From the NCBI RefSeq assembly GCF_015354735.1, contig NZ_JACEFJ010000007.1:1-64000 (forward strand): a DNA stretch of 64,000 bases, in the 5' to 3' direction. A program made the position numbers and the translations under genes. The DNA comes from Pararhodonellum marinum (GTDB lineage Bacteria > Bacteroidota > Bacteroidia > Cytophagales > Cyclobacteriaceae). The first letter of the stretch is position 1, and the number at the start of each line of letters is the position of its first letter. Below, one piece after another: positions 35,842 to 44,521 of the stretch. The notes under the pieces are model-generated. The model did not search any database, was not told where the DNA came from, and saw only the letters and a program-made list of their open reading frames with translations.

Positions 35842-36843
35842 CTAGGCACCCTCATAAACTTTGATGAGGATTTTGCCTACATGTACTCCTGTTCCATAAT
35901 GTGCAAAAGCTTCCCTTAAGGCAGTTAAGGGGTAAATGCTGTCTATAATTGGAGAAAGTTTTTTTTCTACAATGAGTTCGGACAAGTAATTCAAATCCGA
36001 TCTCTTGGACTGTAGCATCACCGCATTGATTTTTTGCTTGTTTGGATTGGGCCAAACCTTCGAAAACAATGCACCATAAGCCATTATTTTAAACAGGCTA
36101 GGCATCTCACCACCGACGGTTGCATAGGTGCCATTGGGTTTCAAACATCGACGGTAATGCCCGATCGGCCGATTACACATCACATCCAATATCAAATCAT
36201 ACCGTTGGCCCAGATCACTAAAATGCACTTGTTGATAATCCAAAACCTCATCTGCTCCCAATCCTTTAAGAGCGTCTAATTTTGACTCTTTATCCACACA
36301 AGTGACGTGTATATCCTTCATTTTGGCCAGTTGAACAGCAAGAGTTCCAACCCCTCCACCGGCTCCATTGATAAGGATGCTTTGGAAACCTGATGGGTTT
36401 CTTTGATCTTCGTGAAGTTGGAACCCCTGAAGGGCCAGCAATCCTGCCTGAGGAATGGCTGCGGCCTGCTCAAAGCTGATTTCATCAGGTTTTGGAGCCA
36501 ATAACTTTTCTTCTACACATACAAACTCAGCAAATCCACCCCAATTCCCAGAGGAAATATCACCAAAAACAGCCTGACCTACCTGAAAATCTTTTACCTC
36601 AGATCCAATGGCTTCAACCCTGCCTGCAATGTCGCATCCCAGTACCTTTAATTTTGGTTTCATCAAACCAAATAGTAGGCGATTGACAAAGGGTTCTCCC
36701 CGCAAAAGCCCCCAATCCCAATCGTTGATGGATGAAGCATGTACCTTCACTAAAACTTCCCTGGGCTTAGGCAGTGGTTTGGGTACCTCTTTGAAAGAAA
36801 GTACCTCCGGCCCTCCGTATTGGGAATACACCATGGCTTTCAT
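35842..36843 (-). CDS. MDR-family quinone oxidoreductase-like NAD(P)-dependent dehydrogenase (first of a tandem pair)
   Basis: A 333-residue zinc-independent MDR enzyme. N-terminal MKAMVYSQYGGPEVLSFKEV, GES-domain motif LGCDIAGRVEAIGSEV, NADPH-binding GAGGGVGTLAVQL near residue 155, and LGADEVLDY typical of quinone reductase-like MDRs. The two MDR genes share start sequence, length and order of motifs but differ widely in the middle, so the duplication is old. Likely operon: this gene, the second MDR, then the polysaccharide deacetylase. An alternative ATG lies three codons in. Confidence 0.9.
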   Translation of the reverse strand: MKAMVYSQYGGPEVLSFKEVPKPLPKPREVLVKVHASSINDWDWGLLRGEPFVNRLLFGLMKPKLKVLGCDIAGRVEAIGSEVKDFQVGQAVFGDISSGNWGGFAEFVCVEEKLLAPKPDEISFEQAAAIPQAGLLALQGFQLHEDQRNPSGFQSILINGAGGGVGTLAVQLAKMKDIHVTCVDKESKLDALKGLGADEVLDYQQVHFSDLGQRYDLILDVMCNRPIGHYRRCLKPNGTYATVGGEMPSLFKIMAYGALFSKVWPNPNKQKINAVMLQSKRSDLNYLSELIVEKKLSPIIDSIYPLTALREAFAHYGTGVHVGKILIKVYEGA

Positions 36844-37149
36844 TTGATTTTTTCTGCTTTAAGTTTTTGAATTTTTATGGCCAGCTGTTTCTTTGCCAGT
36901 ACCCCTATAATCTACTTCAAACGGGTCGGAAGTCCAAAGTCGGAAGTCCATGCCGGACATTTCAGTTTCCTGGCGAGTATTATATTGAATTGCATCAATG
37001 TGCACATACATTTATAATTTTAATAAATTTGGCAAAATAGATTCATCGTCCAAACTTATCCCTTCAATTAGCCCTTTTTTTATTATCTCTTTGTCAACCC
37101 CATTATCTTTGGATTTTTTCGGGGCAATATAAATTTTAAAGCATCCAAT
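36844..37149. other. Intergenic region upstream of the MDR genes
   Basis: 306 nt between the DUF2306 stop and the first MDR start. It contains a short direct repeat of AGTCGGAAGTCC (about 36927-36950) and AT-rich DNA near 37000-37080. No enhancer dyad, structural RNA or gene was found. A promoter for the MDR genes should be here but I could not place it. Confidence 0.4.
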
Positions 37150-37959
37150 CTACAAACGGGGCAACCACATGCCAAAAGTAGCTGAAAATATGCCCACAGC
37201 CACACCACCAGTAAGGACAAAAAGGAATAGGGAATAAGCCCATTTTGGATATTTCTTTTGGCTTCTTTTGGCCCTAAAATACAACTCCAAAAAGGCCAAT
37301 GGAAGGACATAGGTGACCATGTAAAGCACCACCAAAAAAGGTCCACGGAAAGTCTCCGGATCGAATCCCACAGGTGCCTGATGAATGGCCAGCCAAAACA
37401 TCATGCCTACCCTGAAAAAATATACCCCACTCATAGCCAGAAACAACCTCAAGGCCCATCGATAATGGATATCAAATTTTTTGGCCAAAGCATATCGGAT
37501 GGCAAAAAAAGCACAGGTCATGATGATCAGGCCATTGATGCTGATAAATATCGCTCCCTCGATACCACCAACTGATCCGCGGACCCAAGTGAGGTAAAAA
37601 CCTGCCATACTGATCACAAAGGCAGCGGTCACGTAGACCCGACCGCTGATGCGGTGGAAAGTAGGTAACCAGTTGCGCACATTTGGAATAATCTGAAGTG
37701 GTCCCCCTATAGTTATGATGGCAGCAAGCATGACGTGCATCCCAAAAATCACGTTTCCCAAAACATCGTTGGCAAGATGTCCATGGGGAGTGACGGCATT
37801 CCAATGCTCAAAATTTCCCTGAAGGCCTGCCTTTCCATATAAAAAGAGGATGTAATAGGCAAAAATCATTTGTCCCAGCACCACGGTCACAAACCAAACC
37901 AACACGCTAAAATCCAACACTTTTATCGAACGAATTTCATTTTTGATTTTGGTTTCCAT
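37150..37959 (-). CDS. DUF2306 multi-pass membrane protein
   Basis: A 269-residue inner-membrane protein with about seven to eight TMs. The ATG at 37959 is preferred over a GTG eight codons upstream. Conserved DUF2306 features are present: LQIIPNVRNWLPTFHRISGR with a His next to Arg, HYRWALRLF with a second His/Arg pair, and a His in TPHGHLAND. The fold and the paired histidines suggest a haem- or quinone-binding membrane protein, but the family has no assigned function, so this is only a suggestion. Monocistronic. Confidence 0.83.
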   Translation of the reverse strand: METKIKNEIRSIKVLDFSVLVWFVTVVLGQMIFAYYILFLYGKAGLQGNFEHWNAVTPHGHLANDVLGNVIFGMHVMLAAIITIGGPLQIIPNVRNWLPTFHRISGRVYVTAAFVISMAGFYLTWVRGSVGGIEGAIFISINGLIIMTCAFFAIRYALAKKFDIHYRWALRLFLAMSGVYFFRVGMMFWLAIHQAPVGFDPETFRGPFLVVLYMVTYVLPLAFLELYFRAKRSQKKYPKWAYSLFLFVLTGGVAVGIFSATFGMWLPRL

Positions 37960-38244
37960 TAATGTTTCTTTTTGGATGGACACGCTTTTCGGCTTATGTC
38001 AGAAATTGTAAGAGATTTTTTATGCAAAGGGATGATCAATCAAACAGAATTTATTCTGTTTCAATTGCTGTACCAAAATAATTTTTGGCCTTAACGAGGT
38101 AATGAAACTATTTTGTGAAAAAAACTTGTTCATTACCGAACAAAAAATTGTATGTTAACGGACAGGTAAAAAAGTAAAGGATGGGATAACAAGCCTATTT
38201 AATTAATGCTGATATTGTTAGATTAACACCAATAATCAAACTTT

Positions 38245-39960
38245 TTACCACTCCGTTTCCACCCCTTGCTTCCGGATCATCTCCTGAAATTGACTTAGCA
38301 GGGACTTGTCCTCCCTCACTGTTTTGGGGCTGACATTTTTTGCCATGGCAAATGGAACCAACAGACCAACTGCTTCTCCGATACTCCACTCCACCGGGTG
38401 AAGGCGGTAACAGCCATTCGTGATATGGGTGGTTCCGATGTTTTTGTTGGCAGGAAGTAGGTTTTCCATGCTTTGGGGAATTAAAGCTCCCAAAGGGATC
38501 TGAAAAGGTAAAGAAGGGAAATCGATGTAATTGTCTCCACCTGAACTTGGATGCAAATCAATGTGGTAATATCCTATCCCAACGCTGTCATCAAAAGTGG
38601 CCGCCTTTAGTTCTTCTCCAGACAAGCCTGAAACCATGGCCCTTTGTTCTTTGCCCACATGTTCTTCCAGAACTGTAAAAAGTGCCTTAACTCTTCTCGA
38701 TTCGCGGACATAGGGATACATTGCCAAGCCATCTTCCGTGCCCATCACATCATTTCTCAGCCTTAATCCTTCCCATCCTTTACCACCGTCAGGTCGGGGA
38801 CACTCGGTTTGTAACCAATACAAAAAGGATAAACTCAACTGCTTGCCACCGTTGAAATGCTTTATGAACTCCGCTTCACTGATATCCACAATATTCCCGG
38901 GGATGTAATCATTTTGTGGCCAGTTGACCAGCGTGATGTCACCGGGATACCATCCTGATTTAAAATTGTTTTTGTTCAATATCCTGCGGTAAAGCCAAAG
39001 GTTCAACAGGTCCCCTGTCGGGATTCCTTCGGGGTGAAATCCAAGTGACTTAGGGGCCAAAGTCTGCGGGTTGGAATAATGCATGGCCAGCATTTTACCC
39101 GGCCATGGAGGGGTTAAGTCAGGTACATAATTTTTCCAAAAATCATAATCTTCCGGTTTTGGGATGGTCCAATCTTCTCCTTTGACATAATCCATGGCAA
39201 AACAAACCGTAAAAGATTGGTTGTTCTCCGGATTGCCCTTTTCAGGAGCATGGAGTTCACCTGTTTCAGCTTTGGATTCTGTCCCGGTTACATAGGCAGT
39301 TTTGGTCAGGGGCAACAAATCTCCCAATTCTGTGGCATCCACGAAATAAGGCGCCTGCAACAATACCTCTGTTCCTGTCAGTGATGATTTCGCACTAAGG
39401 GATTGAACCCTATTGCCTTGATAGGCTGCGGATTTGACCTGATGGTTCAGCAAAAGCACCAATTTCCCCGCACTTTCATAAGGGGCAAACATGGCATGCA
39501 GCACGGCCAAGGCTACTTTAGGTTCGTGACAGAGCCTGGAAACCGAACCATCTCCTGGGTTCAAAAAATCATTGGAAGCAGCTTCTTCTGTCAAGGGATA
39601 GTGATTTCGGTAATAATCCCGCACCGCCGTTCTAAACTCCCGGTAAGATGCCGGTGCGCCATGGGTTTCTATCCAAGGATGCTCATCCGGTGGGACTCCT
39701 TGTTGGGTGATTTGTCCTCCAATCCAGTCGGTTTCTTCGGTCATTACCACAGATAATCCGTTCCTTAAGGCAGCCAAAGCGGCTGCACATCCACCAAGCC
39801 CCCCTCCGGCAATGACCACATCTGCTTGGTAGTTTTTGTGGTTTTCAGAAACACTTACATTACCTATAAAATCGCTTTGTGCAGAAAGTTGCTGTAAAGG
39901 AGACAGTGCCAGGGTTCCGGAACCCAAGGCCAAGGTGGATAAGAAGTTTCTTCTTTTCAT
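38245..39960 (-). CDS. Tat-exported FAD-dependent oxidoreductase (FAD_oxidored family)
   Basis: A 571-residue protein from ATG 39960 with a twin-arginine signal (MKRRNFLSTLALGSG). The FAD-binding GGGLGGCAAALAALRNG near residues 50-66 is followed by WIGGQITQQGVPPDE, the signature of the exported FAD_oxidored (PF12831-type) proteins. The C-terminus has LPANKNIGTTHITNGCYRLHP, another family hallmark. Exported as a folded flavoprotein. Members occur with carbohydrate-degradation genes in Bacteroidota, but no such cluster is here. It is divergent from the FG-GAP gene across a 206-nt region. Confidence 0.9.
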   Translation of the reverse strand: MKRRNFLSTLALGSGTLALSPLQQLSAQSDFIGNVSVSENHKNYQADVVIAGGGLGGCAAALAALRNGLSVVMTEETDWIGGQITQQGVPPDEHPWIETHGAPASYREFRTAVRDYYRNHYPLTEEAASNDFLNPGDGSVSRLCHEPKVALAVLHAMFAPYESAGKLVLLLNHQVKSAAYQGNRVQSLSAKSSLTGTEVLLQAPYFVDATELGDLLPLTKTAYVTGTESKAETGELHAPEKGNPENNQSFTVCFAMDYVKGEDWTIPKPEDYDFWKNYVPDLTPPWPGKMLAMHYSNPQTLAPKSLGFHPEGIPTGDLLNLWLYRRILNKNNFKSGWYPGDITLVNWPQNDYIPGNIVDISEAEFIKHFNGGKQLSLSFLYWLQTECPRPDGGKGWEGLRLRNDVMGTEDGLAMYPYVRESRRVKALFTVLEEHVGKEQRAMVSGLSGEELKAATFDDSVGIGYYHIDLHPSSGGDNYIDFPSLPFQIPLGALIPQSMENLLPANKNIGTTHITNGCYRLHPVEWSIGEAVGLLVPFAMAKNVSPKTVREDKSLLSQFQEMIRKQGVETEW

Positions 39961-40166
39961 GGTTATCATTTGGATTAGGCTAAATTATAAATTTTTGGTT
40001 AAGAATTAGACCTTTATTAAATTTTTTATTAATGTAGGTTTACAAAATTAGAAATTCGAGAAATGCTTGTATGAATTTCTTTACTCCCCGACTTCAAGTC
40101 AAAAGCTTATTGCTTTCCTTTGACCCTCTATTTTCTTAACTTTACTTATAACCCAACCCATAAAAA

Positions 40167-41336
40167 ATGCAACTATTTCTTCTTCTTTGGCAAGTCCTCT
40201 TTTCGACCGCATCTACCGAATCGAATTTTGAAATACAGGAAATCGATAATCAGGTCAGTATCGGCTACGGTATAGCTATAGGTGATGTGGACGGAGATGA
40301 CAAACCTGACATCCTTTTGGCCGATAAAAATGAATTTGTCTGGTACAGAAACGGGGATTGGCAGCGTTTTGTGATGGTCGAAAACCTGACCGAATATGAC
40401 AATGTCTGTATCGCTGCACGTGATATCAATGGAGATGGTCAAGTGGAAGTTGCAGTGGGCGCACAATGGAATCCTGGAGAAACCTCGGACCCCAATAAAT
40501 CCGGTTCGGTGCATTTCCTGATCAGACCCGATGATCCAACCCAAAAATGGACCGCAGTACAATTACACCACGAACCAACTGTCCACCGCATGCGCTGGGC
40601 AAAAACTACACAAGAAACCTTTCAATTGATCATGTTGCCTTTACATGGTAGAGGCAATGTAAATGGAGAAGGGAAAGGTGTCAGTGTTATTGCTTATGAG
40701 GTTCCTGATGACCCGAAAGGAAAATGGAACTACAAGGTAATTGATTCCACCATGCACCTAACGCATAATTTGGATGTAGTCAAAATGGATGAAGGAAGCG
40801 GAGAGTCTATTTTGATCGGAGGTAAAGAAGGCGTCAAAGTATTTTCATTTGTAGATGGTAGATGGTCACCCTCTCCCCAAAAAACTTGGCTGGTTAAAAA
40901 TCAGCCATTTGGAGAATTGAAACTGGGAAAATTAAATCAAGGAAAACAGGTCCTTGTTGGAATCTCCCCAATGCATGGAAATATGGTAACAGTCCACGAG
41001 GAAGCTGGAACTGGCAGTCAAAACATGAACAAGTTTGAGTTGGACAAGCAGCTGAAACAAGGACATGGGGTCGGGCTTGGTGATTTTTTGGGACTGGGCC
41101 AAGAACAGGTGGTAGCTGGCTGGAGGGAAGCCAATGAATCAGGAGATTACGGAATCAAATTGTATGTTCCAACAAACGGCTCTTTTTCAGGATTTTCTGA
41201 ACAATGGATCGATCAAAACGGAATGGCGTGCGAGGACCTTCAAGTTGCTGACTTAGATGGCGATGGTAAATTGGATATCATCGCTTCTGGTAGGGGAACC
41301 CATAACCTGAGAATTTATTGGAATAGGTCGAAATAA
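40167..41336 (+). CDS. Exported FG-GAP/VCBS repeat protein
   Basis: A 389-residue protein with a signal peptide (MQLFLLLWQVLFSTAS). Integrin-like FG-GAP repeats with Ca-binding D-x-D/N-x-D-G loops are visible: AIGDVDGDDKPDILLAD, ARDINGDGQVEVAVGAQ, and VADLDGDGKLDIIASG near the C-terminus. A seven-bladed propeller is likely. These exported proteins bind sugars or proteins or form enzyme scaffolds; the function here is unknown. The following lipoprotein gene starts 46 nt after the stop. Confidence 0.85.
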   Translation: MQLFLLLWQVLFSTASTESNFEIQEIDNQVSIGYGIAIGDVDGDDKPDILLADKNEFVWYRNGDWQRFVMVENLTEYDNVCIAARDINGDGQVEVAVGAQWNPGETSDPNKSGSVHFLIRPDDPTQKWTAVQLHHEPTVHRMRWAKTTQETFQLIMLPLHGRGNVNGEGKGVSVIAYEVPDDPKGKWNYKVIDSTMHLTHNLDVVKMDEGSGESILIGGKEGVKVFSFVDGRWSPSPQKTWLVKNQPFGELKLGKLNQGKQVLVGISPMHGNMVTVHEEAGTGSQNMNKFELDKQLKQGHGVGLGDFLGLGQEQVVAGWREANESGDYGIKLYVPTNGSFSGFSEQWIDQNGMACEDLQVADLDGDGKLDIIASGRGTHNLRIYWNRSK

Positions 41337-41381
41337 TGCCATAAGCTCAACATCCGCAAAACAATTTAGGTCTTGAAAATA

Positions 41382-42173
41382 ATGAGAAAAATTCTAATTT
41401 TTTGTTTGATGGTATGGATGGTCTCTTGTAGCATGACCAACCATGAGGAATCTGACATCACAACGTTTGAGTCTTTAATCATAATTACCCCTGTGGAAGT
41501 GCTCGGACAAAATTCACGAGAATTGCATTTTATCTGCCAAACAGAAAAAGAATATCCCTGTGTCAATTATCCCATTCTCACGAATAAAATTATAGATGAA
41601 AATGGGATTTTTGTCACATTTGAAGGGGTAAAAGAAACAGATTTTTGCTTTACTGCTATAGGGCCTGCAACTGCCACCTTGGATCTAGGCAGCAAAAGCA
41701 ATGGGCGATACCACTTAGAGCTTAATACAAAGGTTCAAAGAAATGTTGGGAACCTAATGATTTCTGATTCTGAATTCATCTTAGATTTTATGGATCAAAA
41801 TGGAATTGTAATTTCCAGAAAAGCAACCAAAAGAGTACCCAATTATATTTACTGGGGAACAATCGGATACCACATTGAATCCTCCATTGATCAGGTAGAG
41901 GAATTTATTGAAAAACTCAAAATTGAAGGTGCCATTTTCGATAAACAGACCCCAGGAGATTACCATTATTATCAAATTGACCAAGAAGGCCAAATTGTAG
42001 TAAACAGGGAAAATTCAGGTTACTGGTTTTTGGAATCTTTCATATTTAGTTTTGATGGATTTGAGGAAGATTTTAATGAAAATATACTTTCATTATCTAA
42101 GGAATATTTTCCTGATCTTTACATAAATATCAATACTTTCAAAGGAGAACAGATTTTCAATTGGGGCAATTGA
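41382..42173 (+). CDS. Lipoprotein of unknown function
   Basis: A 263-residue protein. The ATG at 41382 is chosen over the TTG at 41373. Signal MRKILIFCLMVWMVSC gives a clear lipobox (Cys16). The mature part is acidic and beta-rich, with no motif I recognise. It contains two Cys pairs near the N-terminal third (FICQ..YPC and DFCF). It follows the FG-GAP gene by 46 nt and may be co-transcribed. Downstream the DNA becomes markedly AT-rich. Confidence 0.7.
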   Translation: MRKILIFCLMVWMVSCSMTNHEESDITTFESLIIITPVEVLGQNSRELHFICQTEKEYPCVNYPILTNKIIDENGIFVTFEGVKETDFCFTAIGPATATLDLGSKSNGRYHLELNTKVQRNVGNLMISDSEFILDFMDQNGIVISRKATKRVPNYIYWGTIGYHIESSIDQVEEFIEKLKIEGAIFDKQTPGDYHYYQIDQEGQIVVNRENSGYWFLESFIFSFDGFEEDFNENILSLSKEYFPDLYININTFKGEQIFNWGN

Positions 42174-42371
42174 TGCATGTTGTAGGATTTTCTCCAAAGT
42201 CAGGACATGACCATGGTATCACTTTGGTGTAGATTACAGGACCTTAAAAAAAATTTCATAATTCTGAACTCATTATGTTTAAATATCACTGAAATTATTA
42301 TTTTAAACCTATATAAATGTATTTTATAATATATTTTTTGTTATTTGCAGATAGTTTCATTTATCGCATCT

Positions 42372-43115
42372 ATGTTACCAAAAGTCAAACTATTTAAAAC
42401 AAAAGTATCTGTAGGAGAATATCAGGACTATTTAAGTGCCATAACCAGCTTGGGATTATCAAAACAATCTTCTTATGTCTGTTTCGCAAATGTCCACATG
42501 CTTATGGAGGCCTATGATCATCCAGAAATCAATCAAGCTGTCAATTCAGCCGATATAGTTTCTCCTGATGGAAGACCCATTTCAGTACTTATCAAGAAAA
42601 ATTATGGCATTCAACAAGGAAGAGCCTGTGGTATGGATTTGTTCCCCGACATCCTAAACTCTGCTGAAAAAAATCAATTGTCAGTATTTTTTTATGGGTC
42701 GACCCAGGAAGTTTTGGAAAAAATTGAAGAAAAAATCAACTTAGATTACCCCAAACTTAAAATTGCAGGTTCTTTTTCTCCTCCTTTCAGACAACTTTCC
42801 CCTAGCGAAGAGGAAGATGTAATATCATTGATTAATGACTCAGGAGCCAATTTAATCTTTGTTTCATTAGGTTGTCCAAAACAAGAAATGTGGATGTACC
42901 GACATAAGGGAAAGATTCACGGATGCATGATGGGATTAGGTCAGGCATTTCTTACTTTCACTGGTATGGAAAAAAGACTACCAGTATGGGCCAGAAACCT
43001 TTCCTTGGAATGGGCTTATAGACTATATCTTGAACCCAAAAGATTATGGAAAAGATATTTATATGGAAATAGTAAATTTATGTTTTTAAGTTTAAAAGCC
43101 TACCTGATTAAATAA
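42372..43115 (+). CDS. WecG/TagA/CpsF family glycosyltransferase
   Basis: A 247-residue protein. The ATG at 42372 (MLPKVKLFK) is preferred to a TTG nine codons upstream. Family signatures: YVCFANVHMLMEAYDHPEIN, NSADIVSPDGRPI, FFYGSTQEVLEKI and LGCPKQEMWMYRH. These enzymes (GT26) transfer ManNAc, GlcA-type or similar sugars from UDP-sugar to an undecaprenyl-PP-linked sugar in exopolysaccharide or teichoic/enterobacterial common antigen synthesis. Length is typical. Its partner here is the sugar transferase 420 nt downstream. No polymerase, flippase or chain-length genes follow, so this is a fragment of a polysaccharide locus. Confidence 0.9.
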   Translation: MLPKVKLFKTKVSVGEYQDYLSAITSLGLSKQSSYVCFANVHMLMEAYDHPEINQAVNSADIVSPDGRPISVLIKKNYGIQQGRACGMDLFPDILNSAEKNQLSVFFYGSTQEVLEKIEEKINLDYPKLKIAGSFSPPFRQLSPSEEEDVISLINDSGANLIFVSLGCPKQEMWMYRHKGKIHGCMMGLGQAFLTFTGMEKRLPVWARNLSLEWAYRLYLEPKRLWKRYLYGNSKFMFLSLKAYLIK

Positions 43116-43535
43116 GGCCACACATGCAAAGAAAATGTTTTTTGTTTAATCAATTCAAAACTAATTTACTTCTCATGCCTTGATTGAATTGAATGGCTTT
43201 GGGTATTGTTCAAATAGAAAAATCATGCATTTTTTTTGAAAATGGGACTGTGATTTAGGGTATGAAATTTTTGAATGAAAATGTATGGACAAAAAATTTT
43301 TGTATTTTACTAAATAGTTGATATTCAACGGATACCAATTACTTTTCAAAATCAAAACACAAACTCTCCTTTTAACTACCCCTAAGAACAATTAAGTTTT
43401 AACTGTATTTTTTTGAATTTCAAATAAATAAAAATGCTGTTTGTTCTTTATTTAAATTTTTTGCTTTATTTTTAGATTACGTTTTATTGCTGTTTTTCGG
43501 AGAAAAGAACCAATTATTCTTTAAATCAAGATTAT
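43116..43535. other. AT-rich intergenic region in the polysaccharide patch
   Basis: 420 nt of very AT-rich DNA between the two glycosyltransferase genes, with no ORF that looks coding. A plausible promoter for the downstream gene lies in the last 120 nt, but no distinct consensus could be picked. Base composition here and around 42200-44500 is visibly lower in GC than the flanking permease genes. Confidence 0.45.
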
Positions 43536-44225
43536 ATGTCAATTACGATTTCTAAAGTAGAAAGCATTCAAGCATTTCCTAATCACGAAGATTTCATATT
43601 TAAAAGTTTCTCCATTAATCTTTTAGATGCCTCTCAAATAAAAAGTAAGAGAATATTTGATGTAACAGTTTCATTTTTGCTGATCATTTTCGTCGGTTCT
43701 TGGTTGTTTCCATTGATTGTGCTTTTAATCAAACTGGATTCAAAAGGTCCAGCAATTTTTAAGCAATTGCGCCATGGTCAGGGAAATGTTCCCTTTTTAT
43801 GTTTCAAATTCAGGAGCATGAAATATGACCCAAATGGTCAATTTATACAAGCTACAAAAGGGGATCCTAGGGTTACTAGGGTTGGCAAGTTTTTAAGAAA
43901 AACCAGTTTGGATGAATTACCACAACTTTTTAATGTGTTGATGGGTGATATGTCGTTGGTTGGTCCAAGGCCCTTTCCAATTAAATTAAACCAAGAATAT
44001 TCAAATAAAATTGGCCATTTCATGTATCGACATGTCGTAAAACCAGGCATTACCGGTTTGGCTCAGTCCAAAGGTTTTCGAGGGGAAATAAAAAATTTCT
44101 ATGATATGGACGCGAGATTGAAATATGACCTTTTTTACATCAAGCAGTGGAGCTTCCTATTTGATTTTGTAATTATATTTTGGACGGTCAACAGTATAAT
44201 TTTTAACAACAAAAATGCGTATTAG
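43536..44225 (+). CDS. Short bacterial sugar transferase (phosphoglycosyl transferase)
   Basis: A 229-residue monotopic phosphoglycosyl transferase. After ~38 N-terminal residues come KRIFD, one membrane helix (43-66), then the catalytic core: KFRSM (91-95), GDPRVTRVGKFLRKTSLDEL with DELPQ at 126-130, and GDMSLVGPRP at 137-146. It lacks the long multi-TM N-terminal half of WbaP/WcaJ-type enzymes, so it is the small-PGT type. It attaches sugar-1-phosphate to undecaprenyl phosphate to start an exopolysaccharide repeat unit. It is the last plus-strand gene before permease P6. Confidence 0.92.
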   Translation: MSITISKVESIQAFPNHEDFIFKSFSINLLDASQIKSKRIFDVTVSFLLIIFVGSWLFPLIVLLIKLDSKGPAIFKQLRHGQGNVPFLCFKFRSMKYDPNGQFIQATKGDPRVTRVGKFLRKTSLDELPQLFNVLMGDMSLVGPRPFPIKLNQEYSNKIGHFMYRHVVKPGITGLAQSKGFRGEIKNFYDMDARLKYDLFYIKQWSFLFDFVIIFWTVNSIIFNNKNAY

Positions 44226-44521
44226 TGTTATTTAAAAATTTCCAATTACAATAAATAATGTTTTGACTGAGCTTTGTTTCATTCCTTTTTTGTCAAATCT
44301 CCTATTATCATTTCAACAAACAAAAAAGACATTATGGTTTTGTATTCAATCTAACAAAGTGAAGGATCAGAGAATATCCCAATAAAACCCTTATACTTGA
44401 GTTTGACAGACTTATTCACCTGAATAAATCCTCAAAAACTGTTTTGTCAAGGCCTTACAAAGAGCAGGCGTGTTCCGCTGTAAGAGTTAAAAAAAGGGTA
44501 TCTAAATCCACAATCTGAAAA

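Noticed and set aside
38126-38143. A seventh dyad, TTGTTCATTACCGAACAA, resembling the enhancer motif
   Set aside because: Symmetry is good, but no TGGCAY box lies 70-85 bp away in either direction and the neighbours (DUF2306, FAD oxidoreductase) are unrelated to the array. It may be another regulator's site.
43173-43391. 72-codon minus-strand ORF between the glycosyltransferase genes
   Set aside because: AT-rich, no motif, and no sign of coding bias; treated as chance.
44440-44500. Imperfect hairpin CTTACA...TGTAAG downstream of the sugar transferase
   Set aside because: No T-run follows on either strand and the stem is interrupted, so I do not call a terminator.
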